Assembly: GCA_963715055.1 (NCBI GenBank)
Contig: CAVQRB010000001.1
Coordinates: 124,001 to 188,000, forward strand
Reading direction: 5' to 3'
From: CAVQRB01 sp963715055
GTDB lineage: Bacteria; Pseudomonadota; Alphaproteobacteria; Rhodobacterales; Rhodobacteraceae
DNA: 64,000 bases
Of the stretch, positions 17,166 to 26,588 are shown piece by piece. Under the pieces are notes generated by a model. It saw nothing but the letters and a program-made list of their open reading frames with translations. It had not been told where the DNA came from and did not search any database. The stretch's first letter is position 1. The number at the start of each line of letters is the position of its first letter. A program made the translations under genes and the position numbers.

Positions 17166-17957
17166 ATGTCCGGGGACGGAACGGTGGGCAAGGCGCTCGA
17201 CGTGCTGGATCAGGTGGCCGCTTATGGCCGTCCGGTGCGTTTTGCCACGCTGCTTGCCGAAAGCAGCTTTCCCAAGGCGACGCTCTACCGCTTTCTGCAG
17301 ACACTCACGAGCCAGGGTATGCTGGAATACGATCCGGACCAGCAGACCTACAGCCTCGGGGTGCGGCTCGTGCGGCTGGCCCATGCGGCCTGGCGACAAA
17401 GCTCGCTTGCGCCGATTGCCCGGCCGCATCTCGATGCGCTGAGCGCCATGGTCGGCCATACCGTGCATCTGGCGCAGCTCGACAACGCGCAGGTGCTTTA
17501 TGTGGACAAGCGCAACGCGGCCCAGCCCGTGGCCATGTTCAGCGACGCAGGCAAGGTCGGCCCGGCCTATTGCACCGGGGTCGGCAAGGCGATGCTGGCT
17601 TTCCTGCCGCCTGATGAACTGGCGCGCGCACTTGGACAGCAATCCTACCACCGCTTCACCGATCACACCTATACCTCGCCGGACATCCTGAGCCGCGAGC
17701 TTGCGGCAATCCGGACGCGCGGTTTCGCCTATGACCGCGAGGAACACGAGCCGGGCATCATCTGCATCGCGCAGCCCATTCTGACGGACCGCGGCAGGGT
17801 GCTGGGCGCGCTGTCGATAACTGGCTCGACCCGTCTCACCTCGCTGGAAGAGCTGGCCCGGCTGGCCCCGCGCCTTGCAGAGACCGCGCAGCGCATTGCG
17901 CGAGACGCGCAGGACTGGCGGTTCCCCGATTCCCACCTTCAAAAGACAGGAAGTTAA
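17166..17957 (+). CDS. IclR-family transcriptional regulator
   Basis: This 263-residue regulator has an N-terminal winged helix (VGKALDVLDQVAAYGRPVRF through SSFPKATLYRFLQTLTSQG) and a C-terminal IclR ligand domain with the family markers YCTGVGKAMLAFLP and GFAYDREEHEPGIICIAQPI. I chose the ATG at 17166 because GGGGAGAGGAAACAG stands directly before it; an ATG 36 bases upstream lacks this. It faces the galactoside operon across a palindrome and is followed by the transporter ATPase gene. It is probably the sugar-responsive repressor of both. Confidence 0.88.
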   Translation: MSGDGTVGKALDVLDQVAAYGRPVRFATLLAESSFPKATLYRFLQTLTSQGMLEYDPDQQTYSLGVRLVRLAHAAWRQSSLAPIARPHLDALSAMVGHTVHLAQLDNAQVLYVDKRNAAQPVAMFSDAGKVGPAYCTGVGKAMLAFLPPDELARALGQQSYHRFTDHTYTSPDILSRELAAIRTRGFAYDREEHEPGIICIAQPILTDRGRVLGALSITGSTRLTSLEELARLAPRLAETAQRIARDAQDWRFPDSHLQKTGS

Positions 17958-17960
17958 GAC

Positions 17961-19020
17961 ATGACTGGTGTCACGCTCTCGAAAGCCGTCAAGCGCTACG
18001 GCGATGTTCAGGTGATCCACGGCATCGATCTGGTGGTGGACGACGGCGAGTTCTGTGTCTTTGTCGGCCCCTCGGGCTGTGGCAAATCCACGCTTCTGCG
18101 GATGATCGCGGGACTGGAAGAAACCAGCGGCGGCAAGATCCACATCGGCAAGCGGGACGTGACGACGATGGACCCCTCGGAACGTGGCGTGGCGATGGTC
18201 TTCCAGACCTACGCGCTTTATCCGCATATGACGGTGGAGGAGAACATGGGCTTCGGCCTGCGGATGAACGGCGTGCCGAAGGCGGAGATCAAGGCCAAGG
18301 TCCGCGCCGCCTCCGACATCCTGAAGCTCGACGACTACCTCACCCGCAAGCCCAAGGCGCTTTCGGGCGGGCAGCGCCAGCGGGTGGCCATAGGGCGGGC
18401 CATCGTGCGCGGGCCGGAGGTGTTTCTCTTCGACGAACCGCTCTCCAACCTCGATGCCGAGTTGACGGGTGGAAATGCGGGTGGAGATCGCGCGCCTGCA
18501 CAAGGAGATCGGCGCCACGATGATCTATGTGACCCACGATCAGGTCGAGGCGATGACGCTTGCCGACAAGATCGTGGTGCTGCGGGCTGGCCGCATCGAA
18601 CAGGTCGGCGCGCCGCTGGAGCTTTACCGCGATCCCGACAACAGGTTCGTGGCGGGTTTCATCGGATCGCCGGCGATGAATTTCTTCAATGGTACGGTGG
18701 CAGAAGGCGGGATCGACGTCCCGGCACTCGGTCGCACTGTGGCCGTCACCGCCGAACTGCCGACCAAGGGTGCAAAGGTTACGCTCGGCGTGCGCCCCGA
18801 ACACCTCGAGGTGGCGGCAGGACAGGGCGCACTCAAGGCGGAGTTGACGGAAGCATTGGGCGGCGTCTCCTATCTGCATCTCGTGAGCAGGACCGGTGAG
18901 CGGATCATCGTGGAAGAGCGCGGCGATGAGCGTGCCCGTGCAGGCGATGTGGTGAATGTGAGCTTCGAGCCGCGTCGCGCCATGGTGTTTGACGCAAAGA
19001 CCGAAGCGCGGATCAGGTGA
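17961..19020 (+). pseudogene. UgpC/MalK-type sugar ABC transporter ATPase, frameshifted
   Basis: This gene encodes the CUT1 ATPase expected to drive the galactoside transporter, but the reading frame is broken. Walker A GPSGCGKST is at 36-44, followed by LSGGQRQR and LFDEPLSNLDAEL. At codon 169 an extra A at 18465 (GAGTTG-A-CGGGTG) shifts the frame; removing it restores DAELRVEMRVEIARL, the H-loop VTHDQVEAMT and a C-terminal TOBE domain ending at 19020, giving 352 residues, the normal length. Without repair the protein would end at 18899 with an unrelated tail. Either the gene is recently inactivated or the base is a sequencing error. No other CUT1 ATPase is present in the window. Confidence 0.9.
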
Positions 19021-19536
19021 CGACGAGGCGGTTTCAAGCCCGATGAGGCATTCAGTCCGAACTGGACGTTGAGAAAGCGATAGACCGTGCAAATTGCGGC
19101 GAATGACGGCTTGGGGGTGATTGTGTTGAAAAACTCGAAAAATCCGCACTCTCATTTTTCCGCCCATATCCGTTTCACCGGAAAAGCTGGACCTATTCGC
19201 GTCGTGAGGGCTGTTAGGGCTGTTAGAGCTGCACACATTTGGCCGACCCCCTGACCAAAATTTCGAACTTGCGCTCTATGGCCAAGTTTTTCACCGTTTT
19301 TCGAAGAAAACCGAGTTTTCAACACAATCGGCCGTTTGCGGCCGGTACGGCAAATTGCACTGAAGGTTTGTCATGTACCGCAGAGCGGATGTTCGAAACC
19401 ATCGCGCCCTCACAACTTCCTGCAGGAGCACTTTTGGCTTTATGCCCATTCCTGCTGCACCTTTACACTTGCGGTGCAACAGTTCTGGCGAGGGAATTGC
19501 AACGAAGGCAAGGCCTTCGTTGCAGGTGTATTCGCG
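19021..19536. other. 516-base intergenic region without a recognisable gene
   Basis: This stretch between the broken ATPase gene and phoX holds no convincing coding frame. It includes a direct repeat of GGGCTGTTA (19208-19216 and 19217-19225), A/T-richer segments around 19260-19325 and a perfect hairpin at its right end. The section 19070-19200 resembles, from memory, a non-coding sequence that recurs in Roseobacter-group genomes; this was not tested. Confidence 0.4.
19498..19524 (-). terminator. hairpin after phoX
   Basis: The arms TGCAACGAAGGC and GCCTTCGTTGCA form a perfect 12-bp stem with a 3-base loop, 12 bases past the phoX stop. No T run follows on either strand, so termination strength is uncertain, but the position and stem suggest the 3' end of the phoX transcript. 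Confidence 0.6.
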
Positions 19537-21564
19537 TCAGACGGCGATCTTGCCGCCGCCTTGTTTTGTCACCACGAGCACCGAAGGACGCGGCGGCATG
19601 GCCGGGTCGAAGTCAGGCCAGCGCGTTGCCGGATCCTCAAAGGTGCTGTCGCGCTCGAAGCCCTTGAAGTCCTTGGTCCCGTCTGTGCCGGGGTGTTGCA
19701 CCGCAAGGAACAGCGTCTCTGAGTTCTCGGTGAAGTAAGGCCCGCAAAGCTCGCCGCCTACCGGGCAGCGGAAGAAGAGCTTCGAGGTGCCGCGCAACGC
19801 GCCTTCGGTCTCGAGTGAATAGAGCCCGTCGGATTTGCCGGTCTTGCCCCATCCCGTACCCTGGTCGGTGGAGATCCAGAGCCTGCCGTCGGCGTCGATG
19901 GCGCAGTTGTCGGGCGAGCCGAACCAGCCGTTTTCGGAGGTTTCGGGGTTCCATTGCGCGCCGACCTCCTCGATGGTCGGATCGCCGCATTTCACCAGGA
20001 TCGACCAGGTGCCGGTGGTTGCCGCGTGATCGCCGCCCGCTTCCTTGATCTCGATGATGTGTCCGAAGGCGCTGTCGGCGCGCGGGTTGGCGGCATTCAC
20101 CTGCTCGGGTTTGCGCGAGGTGTTGTTGGTGAGCATGATGTAGGCGGTGCCGTCGCCGCGCGGCTGCGCGTCTTCCGGGCGGTCCATCGGCGTGGCGCCG
20201 AGCAGGTCGGCGGCAATCCGGGTGTCGATCATGACGTCGGCCTGGGAGTTGAAGCCGTTCTCCGCCGTGAGCGGGCCTTCCCCATGCACCAGCGGCAACC
20301 AGGCGATGGTGCCGTCCTCGTCGAAGCGCGCCACATAGAGAATGCCGTCCGACAAAAGCGTGCTGCCGAATACCGAATTCTCCGGTGTCACGCTTTCGTT
20401 GGAGACGTATTTATACTGGTAATCGAAGCGGTTGTCGTCGCCCGAGTAGATCACCAGCTTGCCGCTCGAGGAGATTGTGGTCTCTGCCCCTTCATGGCGG
20501 AAGCGACCGAGGGAGGTGTGCTTGATCGGTGCGGCATCGGGGTTGCGCGGGTCGACCTCGACGATCCAGCCCCAGCGGTTCGGCTCATTGGGCTCCTTGT
20601 CGATGTTCCAGCGGTCATAGTGCTTGCCCCAAGCGTACCACATGCCCGGCACGCCGTAGCGGTCCATCTGCTTGGCTTCTGCCTGTTCGGAGAGGTCCGG
20701 TTTGCCTTCGGCATCGACCTTGTCGGTCCAGAAATAGCCGTGGAAGTTCTCCTCGGCCATCAGATAGGTGCCCCAGGGCGTCATGCCGCCGGCGCAGTTG
20801 TTGACGGTGCCGATGACGGTCATGCCAGCGGGGTCCGCGTTGGTCTGCATCCGTGCATGGCCGGCGGCAGGTCCGCTGAAGGTCATCTCGGTGTTCAGCG
20901 GCGTGATGCGACGGTTCAGCGCGCTGTCACGCACCACCGACCAGGCCCCGTCGGCACCCTGGGCAATCTCGACCACGGTGCCGCCGTGTGCGGCCATCTC
21001 GATCTCGGCGATGGCCTTCGTCACGCCCGCGAAGTCCTGCTTGTCCTGCCGGCCAAGGCCCGGGAACATCACTTCCTCGTTGGTGTATTCGTGGTTCACG
21101 CAGAGCAGGCCGCGGGTGCCCTCGTCGTTCAGCGCGGTGAAGCCCACGTAGTCGTTGTTGTAGCCGAACTGCTTCAACTGCGCCTCGGCGGTCTGGTTCA
21201 TCACGTCGAATTCGGGTGCATCGGCGGTGATCGGATCGCCCCAGCGCAGCAGTATCTGGGCGTTGTAGCCCTCGGCGATGTGGTGGGTCTCGTCATTGCC
21301 CCATGCGAGTTCATCGAAATTGTAGCGGCCCGCCACGCTCGCTGCTGCCTGTTTCGGTGCGATCATCGCTGAGGTGCCGAAGAGGGCGGTGGTGGCGGTC
21401 ACGCCGAGGATGCCGCGCATGACGTCGCGCCGGCCGTAGCGGCGGTTGATCACGTCACCGATGGTGCGGGTCAGGTTGGGGTTCGTGGGAATGTCGTCGA
21501 AGGCTTCGAAGGCTTCGGCGCGGTTGCCGATGGAAGGGTCGTTGATGATATCTGAACGTTTCAT
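19537..21564 (-). CDS. phoX: PhoX-family alkaline phosphatase
   Basis: This 675-residue protein is a PhoX (DUF839) phosphatase, a Ca2+/Fe3+-dependent periplasmic enzyme that frees phosphate from organic esters. A twin-arginine signal is visible as GRRDVMRGILG near residues 44-54 followed by a hydrophobic stretch and KQAAA; the long polar region before it is typical of PhoX. GLLCVNHEYTNEE and NCAGGMTPWGTYLMAEENF are conserved metal-site segments. I chose the ATG at 21564 over one 18 bases upstream because it gives the usual MKRSDIINDP start. It is monocistronic. Pho-box control is expected but I could not pick a clear site. Confidence 0.9.
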   Translation of the reverse strand: MKRSDIINDPSIGNRAEAFEAFDDIPTNPNLTRTIGDVINRRYGRRDVMRGILGVTATTALFGTSAMIAPKQAAASVAGRYNFDELAWGNDETHHIAEGYNAQILLRWGDPITADAPEFDVMNQTAEAQLKQFGYNNDYVGFTALNDEGTRGLLCVNHEYTNEEVMFPGLGRQDKQDFAGVTKAIAEIEMAAHGGTVVEIAQGADGAWSVVRDSALNRRITPLNTEMTFSGPAAGHARMQTNADPAGMTVIGTVNNCAGGMTPWGTYLMAEENFHGYFWTDKVDAEGKPDLSEQAEAKQMDRYGVPGMWYAWGKHYDRWNIDKEPNEPNRWGWIVEVDPRNPDAAPIKHTSLGRFRHEGAETTISSSGKLVIYSGDDNRFDYQYKYVSNESVTPENSVFGSTLLSDGILYVARFDEDGTIAWLPLVHGEGPLTAENGFNSQADVMIDTRIAADLLGATPMDRPEDAQPRGDGTAYIMLTNNTSRKPEQVNAANPRADSAFGHIIEIKEAGGDHAATTGTWSILVKCGDPTIEEVGAQWNPETSENGWFGSPDNCAIDADGRLWISTDQGTGWGKTGKSDGLYSLETEGALRGTSKLFFRCPVGGELCGPYFTENSETLFLAVQHPGTDGTKDFKGFERDSTFEDPATRWPDFDPAMPPRPSVLVVTKQGGGKIAV

Positions 21565-21717
21565 GGTAACTCCCGTTTGCAAAATGGCGACAGGCTGCGG
21601 GCGAATCCGCCCGAGCTGTCTTGAGCCTTTGTTTGCCGTTGGCGTGTAACCGCCATGTGACGGCGGGCGAGCTTTGCTAGCTTCTAGTTATGCGCGAAGT
21701 GTCGCAGGTGTTGCACG

Positions 21718-22923
21718 TCAGATCAAGTTCTTCAGAAGGCCCGGGATCTTCGACTTGAACGGAAAAAAGCCCTTGGTGGCATGAGGCCAGGCGAAGCTGT
21801 CATAGGGTCTGCGCAACCGTAGAAGTGGCGGCGCGCCCTTCGTATCTGCGATCTGCCGCAGGATCCCGGCGACCGGCCCCACCGGCGCATAGGCGGTGAC
21901 GATCTGCTCCAGCCGGTGCTCCAGCGCCCATTCGACGATGTCGGCGGCGGTTTCAGCGGTCTTGATGGCGCCCCCCATCCGCTCGGACCAGCGCGACCCG
22001 GCATCGATTAGCGCGTCCGCCTCGAATTGCGCCACATGGGGTGCGATCCGGAGCGGGCTCAGCCCGGCAGGGGCGATGAGCTTGCAGGCCGCGACCGGCC
22101 GGATCGTATCGAGAATGAATGCGGGCGAGAGGTCCTCACTGTGCAGGATGAAACCGCTGCGTTTTTCTTGATCAGGAAGCGGCATGGCTGTGATGGGCAA
22201 CGGCTCCGGCACGGGCAAGGCGGGCAGGGGCTCCGCGCTTCGTGCCAGAAGACCGACCGGATTGAAGCGGCCTTCGGTGAATTTCGCGATATTGTCGGGC
22301 TGCGCGAGATATGTCTTTCCGAGCGTCTGCATCCCCGCGACCCAGCGCCAGCCAAGCGTGTTCGAGGCCGGATCGCCGTCGAGCAGGTGCCTCAGGAAGA
22401 AATCCGCGCCAAGCTCCCAGGGCAGGCGCAGGGTGAAGATCCAGATCGAGGCGAACCACATGCGGGCGTGGTTGTGCAGATAGCCGGTCGCGACAAGCTC
22501 CTGCGCCCAGGCGTTGAAACAGTCGATGTCGGTTCGCCCGGTGCAGGCCGCCTCCCAACGGTCCCGCAACCCGCCCTGGGTCTGCACGTCATCGAGCCGC
22601 GCGCGCAGCGCGGATTGGTACTGACGCCAGACGCCCGGACGCTGCTCGAGCCAACCTTTCCAGTAGGTGCGCCAGAAGACCTCCTGGATAAATTTTTCCG
22701 CGGCCTCGGGACTGTGACGCCCGAGCACAGCCTTCAGGACCTCGGTCTCGGTGACCAGACGCACGCGCAGATAGGGCGAAAGCATCGACACGGAGCTGTG
22801 TTCTCCCGGTCCCCGGTCGTAATTGCGCGTCGCGGCATAGGTGCGGCCGGCCTTCGGGACGAAGTGGGCCAACCGTTCAAGTGCCGCGGCGCGGGTCGCG
22901 GGAAATATCGTCTGGGCATTCAT
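21718..22923 (-). CDS. photolyase/cryptochrome-like FAD-binding protein with unusual domain order
   Basis: This 401-residue protein contains the helical FAD-binding domain of DNA photolyases at its N-terminus: SSVSMLSPYLRVRLVTE, EVFWRTYWKGWLE, HNHARMWFASIWIF and GDPASNTLGWRWVAGMQT. The alpha/beta antenna domain that normally comes first is absent there. After residue about 240 a second region (DIVEWALEHRLEQIVTAYAP, GPVAGILRQI) looks like a Rossmann-type fold, as if the two halves were swapped. I chose the ATG at 22923, which begins MNAQTIFPATRAAALERL. Light-dependent DNA repair or signalling is likely but not established for this architecture. Confidence 0.75.
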   Translation of the reverse strand: MNAQTIFPATRAAALERLAHFVPKAGRTYAATRNYDRGPGEHSSVSMLSPYLRVRLVTETEVLKAVLGRHSPEAAEKFIQEVFWRTYWKGWLEQRPGVWRQYQSALRARLDDVQTQGGLRDRWEAACTGRTDIDCFNAWAQELVATGYLHNHARMWFASIWIFTLRLPWELGADFFLRHLLDGDPASNTLGWRWVAGMQTLGKTYLAQPDNIAKFTEGRFNPVGLLARSAEPLPALPVPEPLPITAMPLPDQEKRSGFILHSEDLSPAFILDTIRPVAACKLIAPAGLSPLRIAPHVAQFEADALIDAGSRWSERMGGAIKTAETAADIVEWALEHRLEQIVTAYAPVGPVAGILRQIADTKGAPPLLRLRRPYDSFAWPHATKGFFPFKSKIPGLLKNLI

Positions 22924-23058
22924 GAGGCGCGACCTAGAACCGCGCGCCGGGGCTTCAACCACGCCGCGCAAACTTGGACCGCCCCCCCTTGAAGCCCCCC
23001 GACGCGGATACTAAGGTTTCGATAACAGTTCGGCGGGTATGGTCCAGCCGGAAACGAA

Positions 23059-23703
23059 ATGACAGGCACCCCAATGAAAGATCCCATCGACACCTACATG
23101 AACCTGGTTCCCATGGTTGTGGAGCAGACCAGCCGCGGCGAGCGCGCCTATGATATCTTCTCGCGGCTGCTCAAGGAGCGGATCATCTTCATCAACGGTC
23201 CGATCCACAGCGGGATGAGCCATCTGGTGGTTGCGCAACTGCTGCATCTCGAGGCGGAAAACCCGTCCAAGGAGATCAGCGTCTATATCAACTCGCCCGG
23301 CGGCGAGGTGACGGCGGGTCTGTCGATCTACGACACCATGCAGTACATCAAACCCAAGGTCTCGACCCTGATCTGCGGCATGGCCGCGTCGATGGGCTCG
23401 GTCATTGCGATCGGAGGCGAAAAGGGGATGCGCTTTGCACTTCCAAACGCGGAAGTGATGATACATCAGCCCTCCGGCGGCTCGCAGGGCAAGGCCGAAG
23501 ACATCCTGATCTCGGCCCGGCACATCGAAAAAACCCGCGAGCGGATGTATCACCTCTACGTGAAACACTCAGGTCAATCGCTCAAGACCGTTCAGAAAGC
23601 ACTGGACCGGGACCTCTGGATGACACCCGAGGAAGCCAAGGAATGGGGCCATATCGACGAGATCGTGGAAAGCCGCAGCAAGGGTGACGACGACAAGAAG
23701 TAA
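23059..23703 (+). CDS. clpP: ATP-dependent Clp protease proteolytic subunit ClpP
   Basis: This 214-residue serine protease forms the tetradecameric chamber that degrades substrates unfolded by ClpX or ClpA. The catalytic triad is S111 in GMAASMGS, H136 in MIHQPSGG and D185 in LDRDLWM, counted from the ATG at 23059. A second ATG at 23074 (MKDPIDTYMN) is the start used by many relatives and may be correct. It is followed at 138 bases by clpX, its partner, the usual order in this group. Confidence 0.95.
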   Translation: MTGTPMKDPIDTYMNLVPMVVEQTSRGERAYDIFSRLLKERIIFINGPIHSGMSHLVVAQLLHLEAENPSKEISVYINSPGGEVTAGLSIYDTMQYIKPKVSTLICGMAASMGSVIAIGGEKGMRFALPNAEVMIHQPSGGSQGKAEDILISARHIEKTRERMYHLYVKHSGQSLKTVQKALDRDLWMTPEEAKEWGHIDEIVESRSKGDDDKK

Positions 23704-23754
23704 GAGGGCAGGCTCTACAGTCAGTTTACCATTTAGCGATTGTGGACCTGCTTT

Positions 23755-23775
23755 TGCTGGCCTAAGCTGCCAGCA
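23755..23775. terminator. hairpin between clpP and clpX
   Basis: TGCTGGC and GCCAGCA form a perfect 7-bp stem with a 7-base loop in the clpP-clpX gap. There is no T run. It may reduce read-through or mark a processing site, and suggests that clpX also has its own promoter. Confidence 0.35.
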
Positions 23776-23840
23776 ATGACATAAAACGCCTCGCCGCAAG
23801 GGGTGTTTCCGGACGATACGCAAGACCTGAAAGGGTTGAC

Positions 23841-25106
23841 ATGGCTACGAAATCGACAGGCGACAGCAAGAACACCCTCTACTGCAGTTTCTGCGGCAAG
23901 AGCCAGCATGAGGTGCGAAAGCTGATCGCCGGGCCGACCGTTTTCATCTGCGACGAATGCGTCGAGCTTTGCATGGACATCATCCGCGAGGAGACGAAGG
24001 CGTCGGGATTGAAATCCACCGACGGCGTGCCGACCCCGCGTGACATCTGCGACGTGCTCGATGACTACGTGATCGGACAGTCGACGGCGAAGAAGGTTCT
24101 CTCCGTCGCTGTGCACAATCATTACAAGCGTCTGAACCACGCCCAGAAAGGCGGCGACATCGAACTGGCGAAGTCCAATATCCTGCTGATCGGGCCCACC
24201 GGTTGCGGCAAGACGCTGCTGGCGCAGACGCTGGCGCGTATCCTTGATGTGCCCTTTACCATGGCCGATGCGACCACGCTTACCGAAGCTGGCTATGTGG
24301 GAGAGGATGTCGAGAACATTATTCTCAAGCTCCTGCAATCTTCCGAGTACAACGTGGAACGGGCGCAGCGCGGCATCGTCTACATCGACGAGGTCGACAA
24401 GATCACCCGCAAGTCGGAAAACCCCTCGATCACCCGCGACGTGTCGGGCGAGGGCGTGCAGCAGGCGCTTCTGAAGCTGATGGAGGGCACAGTTGCCTCC
24501 GTGCCGCCGCAGGGCGGGCGCAAGCATCCACAGCAGGAATTTTTGCAGGTCGACACCACGAACATCCTCTTCATCTGCGGTGGCGCCTTCGCTGGTCTGG
24601 ACAAGATCATCGCGGCGCGTGGCAAGGGCTCGGCAATGGGTTTCGGCGCCGACGTACGGGATGTGGACGCGCGCGGCGTTGGCGAGATCTTCACCGATCT
24701 GGAACCGGAAGACCTTCTGAAGTTTGGTCTGATCCCGGAATTCGTGGGCCGTTTGCCGGTGCTCGCGACCCTTGAGGATCTCGACGAAGAAGCGCTGGTC
24801 ACCATCCTGACGCAGCCGAAGAATGCATTGGTCAAGCAGTACCAGCGGCTCTTCGAATTGGAAGACACGCAACTGTCTTTCACCGACGATGCGTTGAAAG
24901 CCATCGCAAAGCGGGCGATCCAGCGCAAGACGGGTGCGCGCGGGCTGCGCTCTATCCTCGAGGACATTCTGCTCGACACGATGTTCACCTTGCCGGGTCT
25001 GGACAGCGTGACAGAAGTGGTCGTGAACGAGGAAGCGGTGACCTCGGATGCGCAACCGTTGATGATCCACGCGGACGCGGCCAAGGAACCCGCAAGCGCG
25101 GGCTGA
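23841..25106 (+). CDS. clpX: ATP-dependent Clp protease ATP-binding subunit ClpX
   Basis: This 421-residue AAA+ unfoldase recognises tagged substrates and feeds them to ClpP. The N-terminal zinc-binding domain has C15, C18, C37 and C40. Walker A GPTGCGKT lies at 118-125, Walker B is in VYIDEVDKI, and the ClpP-binding loop region contains IGF-like residues. RKTGARGLRSILED in the C-terminal small domain is the sensor-2 segment. It follows clpP on the same strand. A stem with arms CGCAAGCG and CGCTTGCG overlaps its stop and may end the transcript. Confidence 0.97.
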   Translation: MATKSTGDSKNTLYCSFCGKSQHEVRKLIAGPTVFICDECVELCMDIIREETKASGLKSTDGVPTPRDICDVLDDYVIGQSTAKKVLSVAVHNHYKRLNHAQKGGDIELAKSNILLIGPTGCGKTLLAQTLARILDVPFTMADATTLTEAGYVGEDVENIILKLLQSSEYNVERAQRGIVYIDEVDKITRKSENPSITRDVSGEGVQQALLKLMEGTVASVPPQGGRKHPQQEFLQVDTTNILFICGGAFAGLDKIIAARGKGSAMGFGADVRDVDARGVGEIFTDLEPEDLLKFGLIPEFVGRLPVLATLEDLDEEALVTILTQPKNALVKQYQRLFELEDTQLSFTDDALKAIAKRAIQRKTGARGLRSILEDILLDTMFTLPGLDSVTEVVVNEEAVTSDAQPLMIHADAAKEPASAG

Positions 25107-26142
25107 TCCGCCGCTCCGCTTGCGCAACCTGGCGTTTGAATGACGTTGCTGGCAATCCCTTGGCGCTCGCAAGCCGAAGCGTTACACTGTCTGACAATGG
25201 CGCCGGGCATGTTGAGCTAACCGAACGGCAGGACCGAAGGCGTTATACGGCAAGTTCCGGGACGCGGATTCGCGAAACCGGGCCGAGGTTCAGGAAGACC
25301 AATTCAGCGTCGGCTATTCGGTCACCATGACAGATACAACCTGGCCAGGGCAGCGCACATGCCGACGCAGGCTGCGGCGTGGGTCTGGCGGCACCTAGTG
25401 CTGCTGAACCCTTGGCAGTCGTCGCCGGCGTTGATATCTCCGAAGACGTGCTCGCCATCGCCGGCAAACGGTAATTGCGTGCGTTGTTGTCGGGCTGGTC
25501 TGGAAGAACTGCCTTATGGCGGTGACAGCTTGGACGCGTTCATCGGTACCAGAGCCTTTCAGTTCGCCGGTAACCCGGATGTCGGCTCGCGCGAAGCGCT
25601 TCATGAAACGAAAACCGTGGTGCGGTGGTGATACTCACCCCGGAGCATTTTCGAAGGTATGGTCGCCGCCTCGCTCCTCACCGCATTGAAGGTGCGTCTG
25701 CCCGCACACCGCCACCCGACGGGGGGGCTTTTCGCGCCTTCAGATTCGACAAGATTGCGCGGCTTTGTCGGAAGCGCGGGGTTTCTGGCGGTCGAGATGG
25801 TGTATCGTGCGTTTGACTTGCGCTATCCTGACCTCCCGACAGCCTTGTACTGACGAGGCGCCTCCGGCGTCGCAGTCCGGGAATGGGCCGGAGCGCAGGC
25901 GCTTGATATAGCCCATCCCGCAGCCTTTGCGCCTTTCGTATCCTCGGACGTCAGCCTCTGGGTTGAGGATTGATGCCGTTTGCTTGTCGCGCGCCGGCGG
26001 CGGCGAAACCTGTTCCGCTGCGAAGTTTCGCTTGTGGTGTCTTGTACTTCTGCTAGAGCCATGTGGATAAGGCCACGGCAAATTGCCGCCTGAGCGCGAC
26101 CCAATACCACATTAATAAACCAGAGATAACAGGATCTTGACC
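25107..26142. other. about 1-kb intergenic region with no intact gene
   Basis: Between clpX and the RidA gene no frame on either strand resembles a known protein or has a convincing start, and stops interrupt every longer frame. A short + strand peptide around 25428-25475 (VAGVDISEDVLAIAGK) faintly recalls the start of IS110-type transposases. The rest is GC-rich with small stems (25091-25124; 25880-25920). It may be decayed coding or mobile DNA. I saw no tRNA or other structured RNA in it. Confidence 0.4.
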
Positions 26143-26505
26143 ATGTCGATCAAACGCATTCACTCCGGTAGCCCTTTCGAGGAAAAGATCGGCTACTGCC
26201 GTGCCGTTGTGGCCGGGGGCTGGGTGCATGTGGCGGGTACCGTCGGGCAGGGTGACACGGTCGAGGAGCAGTGCAAATCCGCGCTCTCGACGATCGAGAT
26301 CGCTCTGACCAAGGCCGGGTGCAACTTTGCCGATGTGGTGCGCGTGACCTACATGCTGCCTGATGCGGCGGAGTTCGAGCCTTGCTGGCCAACGCTTACG
26401 GCAGCATTCGGCGCCAACCCGCCCGCAGCCACCATGATCGTCTGCGACCTGATCGACCCCAAATACCGCATCGAGATCGAAGTCACCGCCTTCAAGGGCG
26501 AATAA
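26143..26505 (+). CDS. RidA-family protein (YjgF/YER057c/UK114)
   Basis: This 120-residue protein belongs to the RidA superfamily, trimers that hydrolyse reactive enamine/imine intermediates of amino-acid metabolism. The ATG at 26143 with AGG upstream gives MSIKRIHSGSPFEEKIGY. VAGTVGQG and VVRVTYMLPDAAEFEPCW are family segments, and EIEVTAFKGE is the usual C-terminal end. The canonical RidA arginine that binds the substrate carboxylate is at DVVRVTYML. It looks like a non-archetypal Rid subfamily member, so the substrate is not predicted. Confidence 0.85.
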   Translation: MSIKRIHSGSPFEEKIGYCRAVVAGGWVHVAGTVGQGDTVEEQCKSALSTIEIALTKAGCNFADVVRVTYMLPDAAEFEPCWPTLTAAFGANPPAATMIVCDLIDPKYRIEIEVTAFKGE

Positions 26506-26588
26506 GCCCGCTGATCCCGAGGCATCCTTCTGGACCTTTGTCCCGCTATCGGCCATATGTGAAACGACAGTGCGACCGGAGGTGATCC

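Noticed and set aside
18469..19020. Downstream part of the ATPase gene as a separate gene
   Set aside because: It starts mid-domain without a ribosome site and contains only the H-loop and TOBE region; it is the frameshifted tail of the ATPase.
22988..22993. CTTGAA near clpP as a heat-shock sigma-32 promoter
   Set aside because: The spacing to any acceptable -10 (CCCCAT- or CYTATNT-like) is wrong, so it is not listed as a promoter.
25428..25475. Short peptide resembling an IS110 transposase start
   Set aside because: It stops after about 16 codons and no transposase sequence follows, so it is not called as a mobile element.
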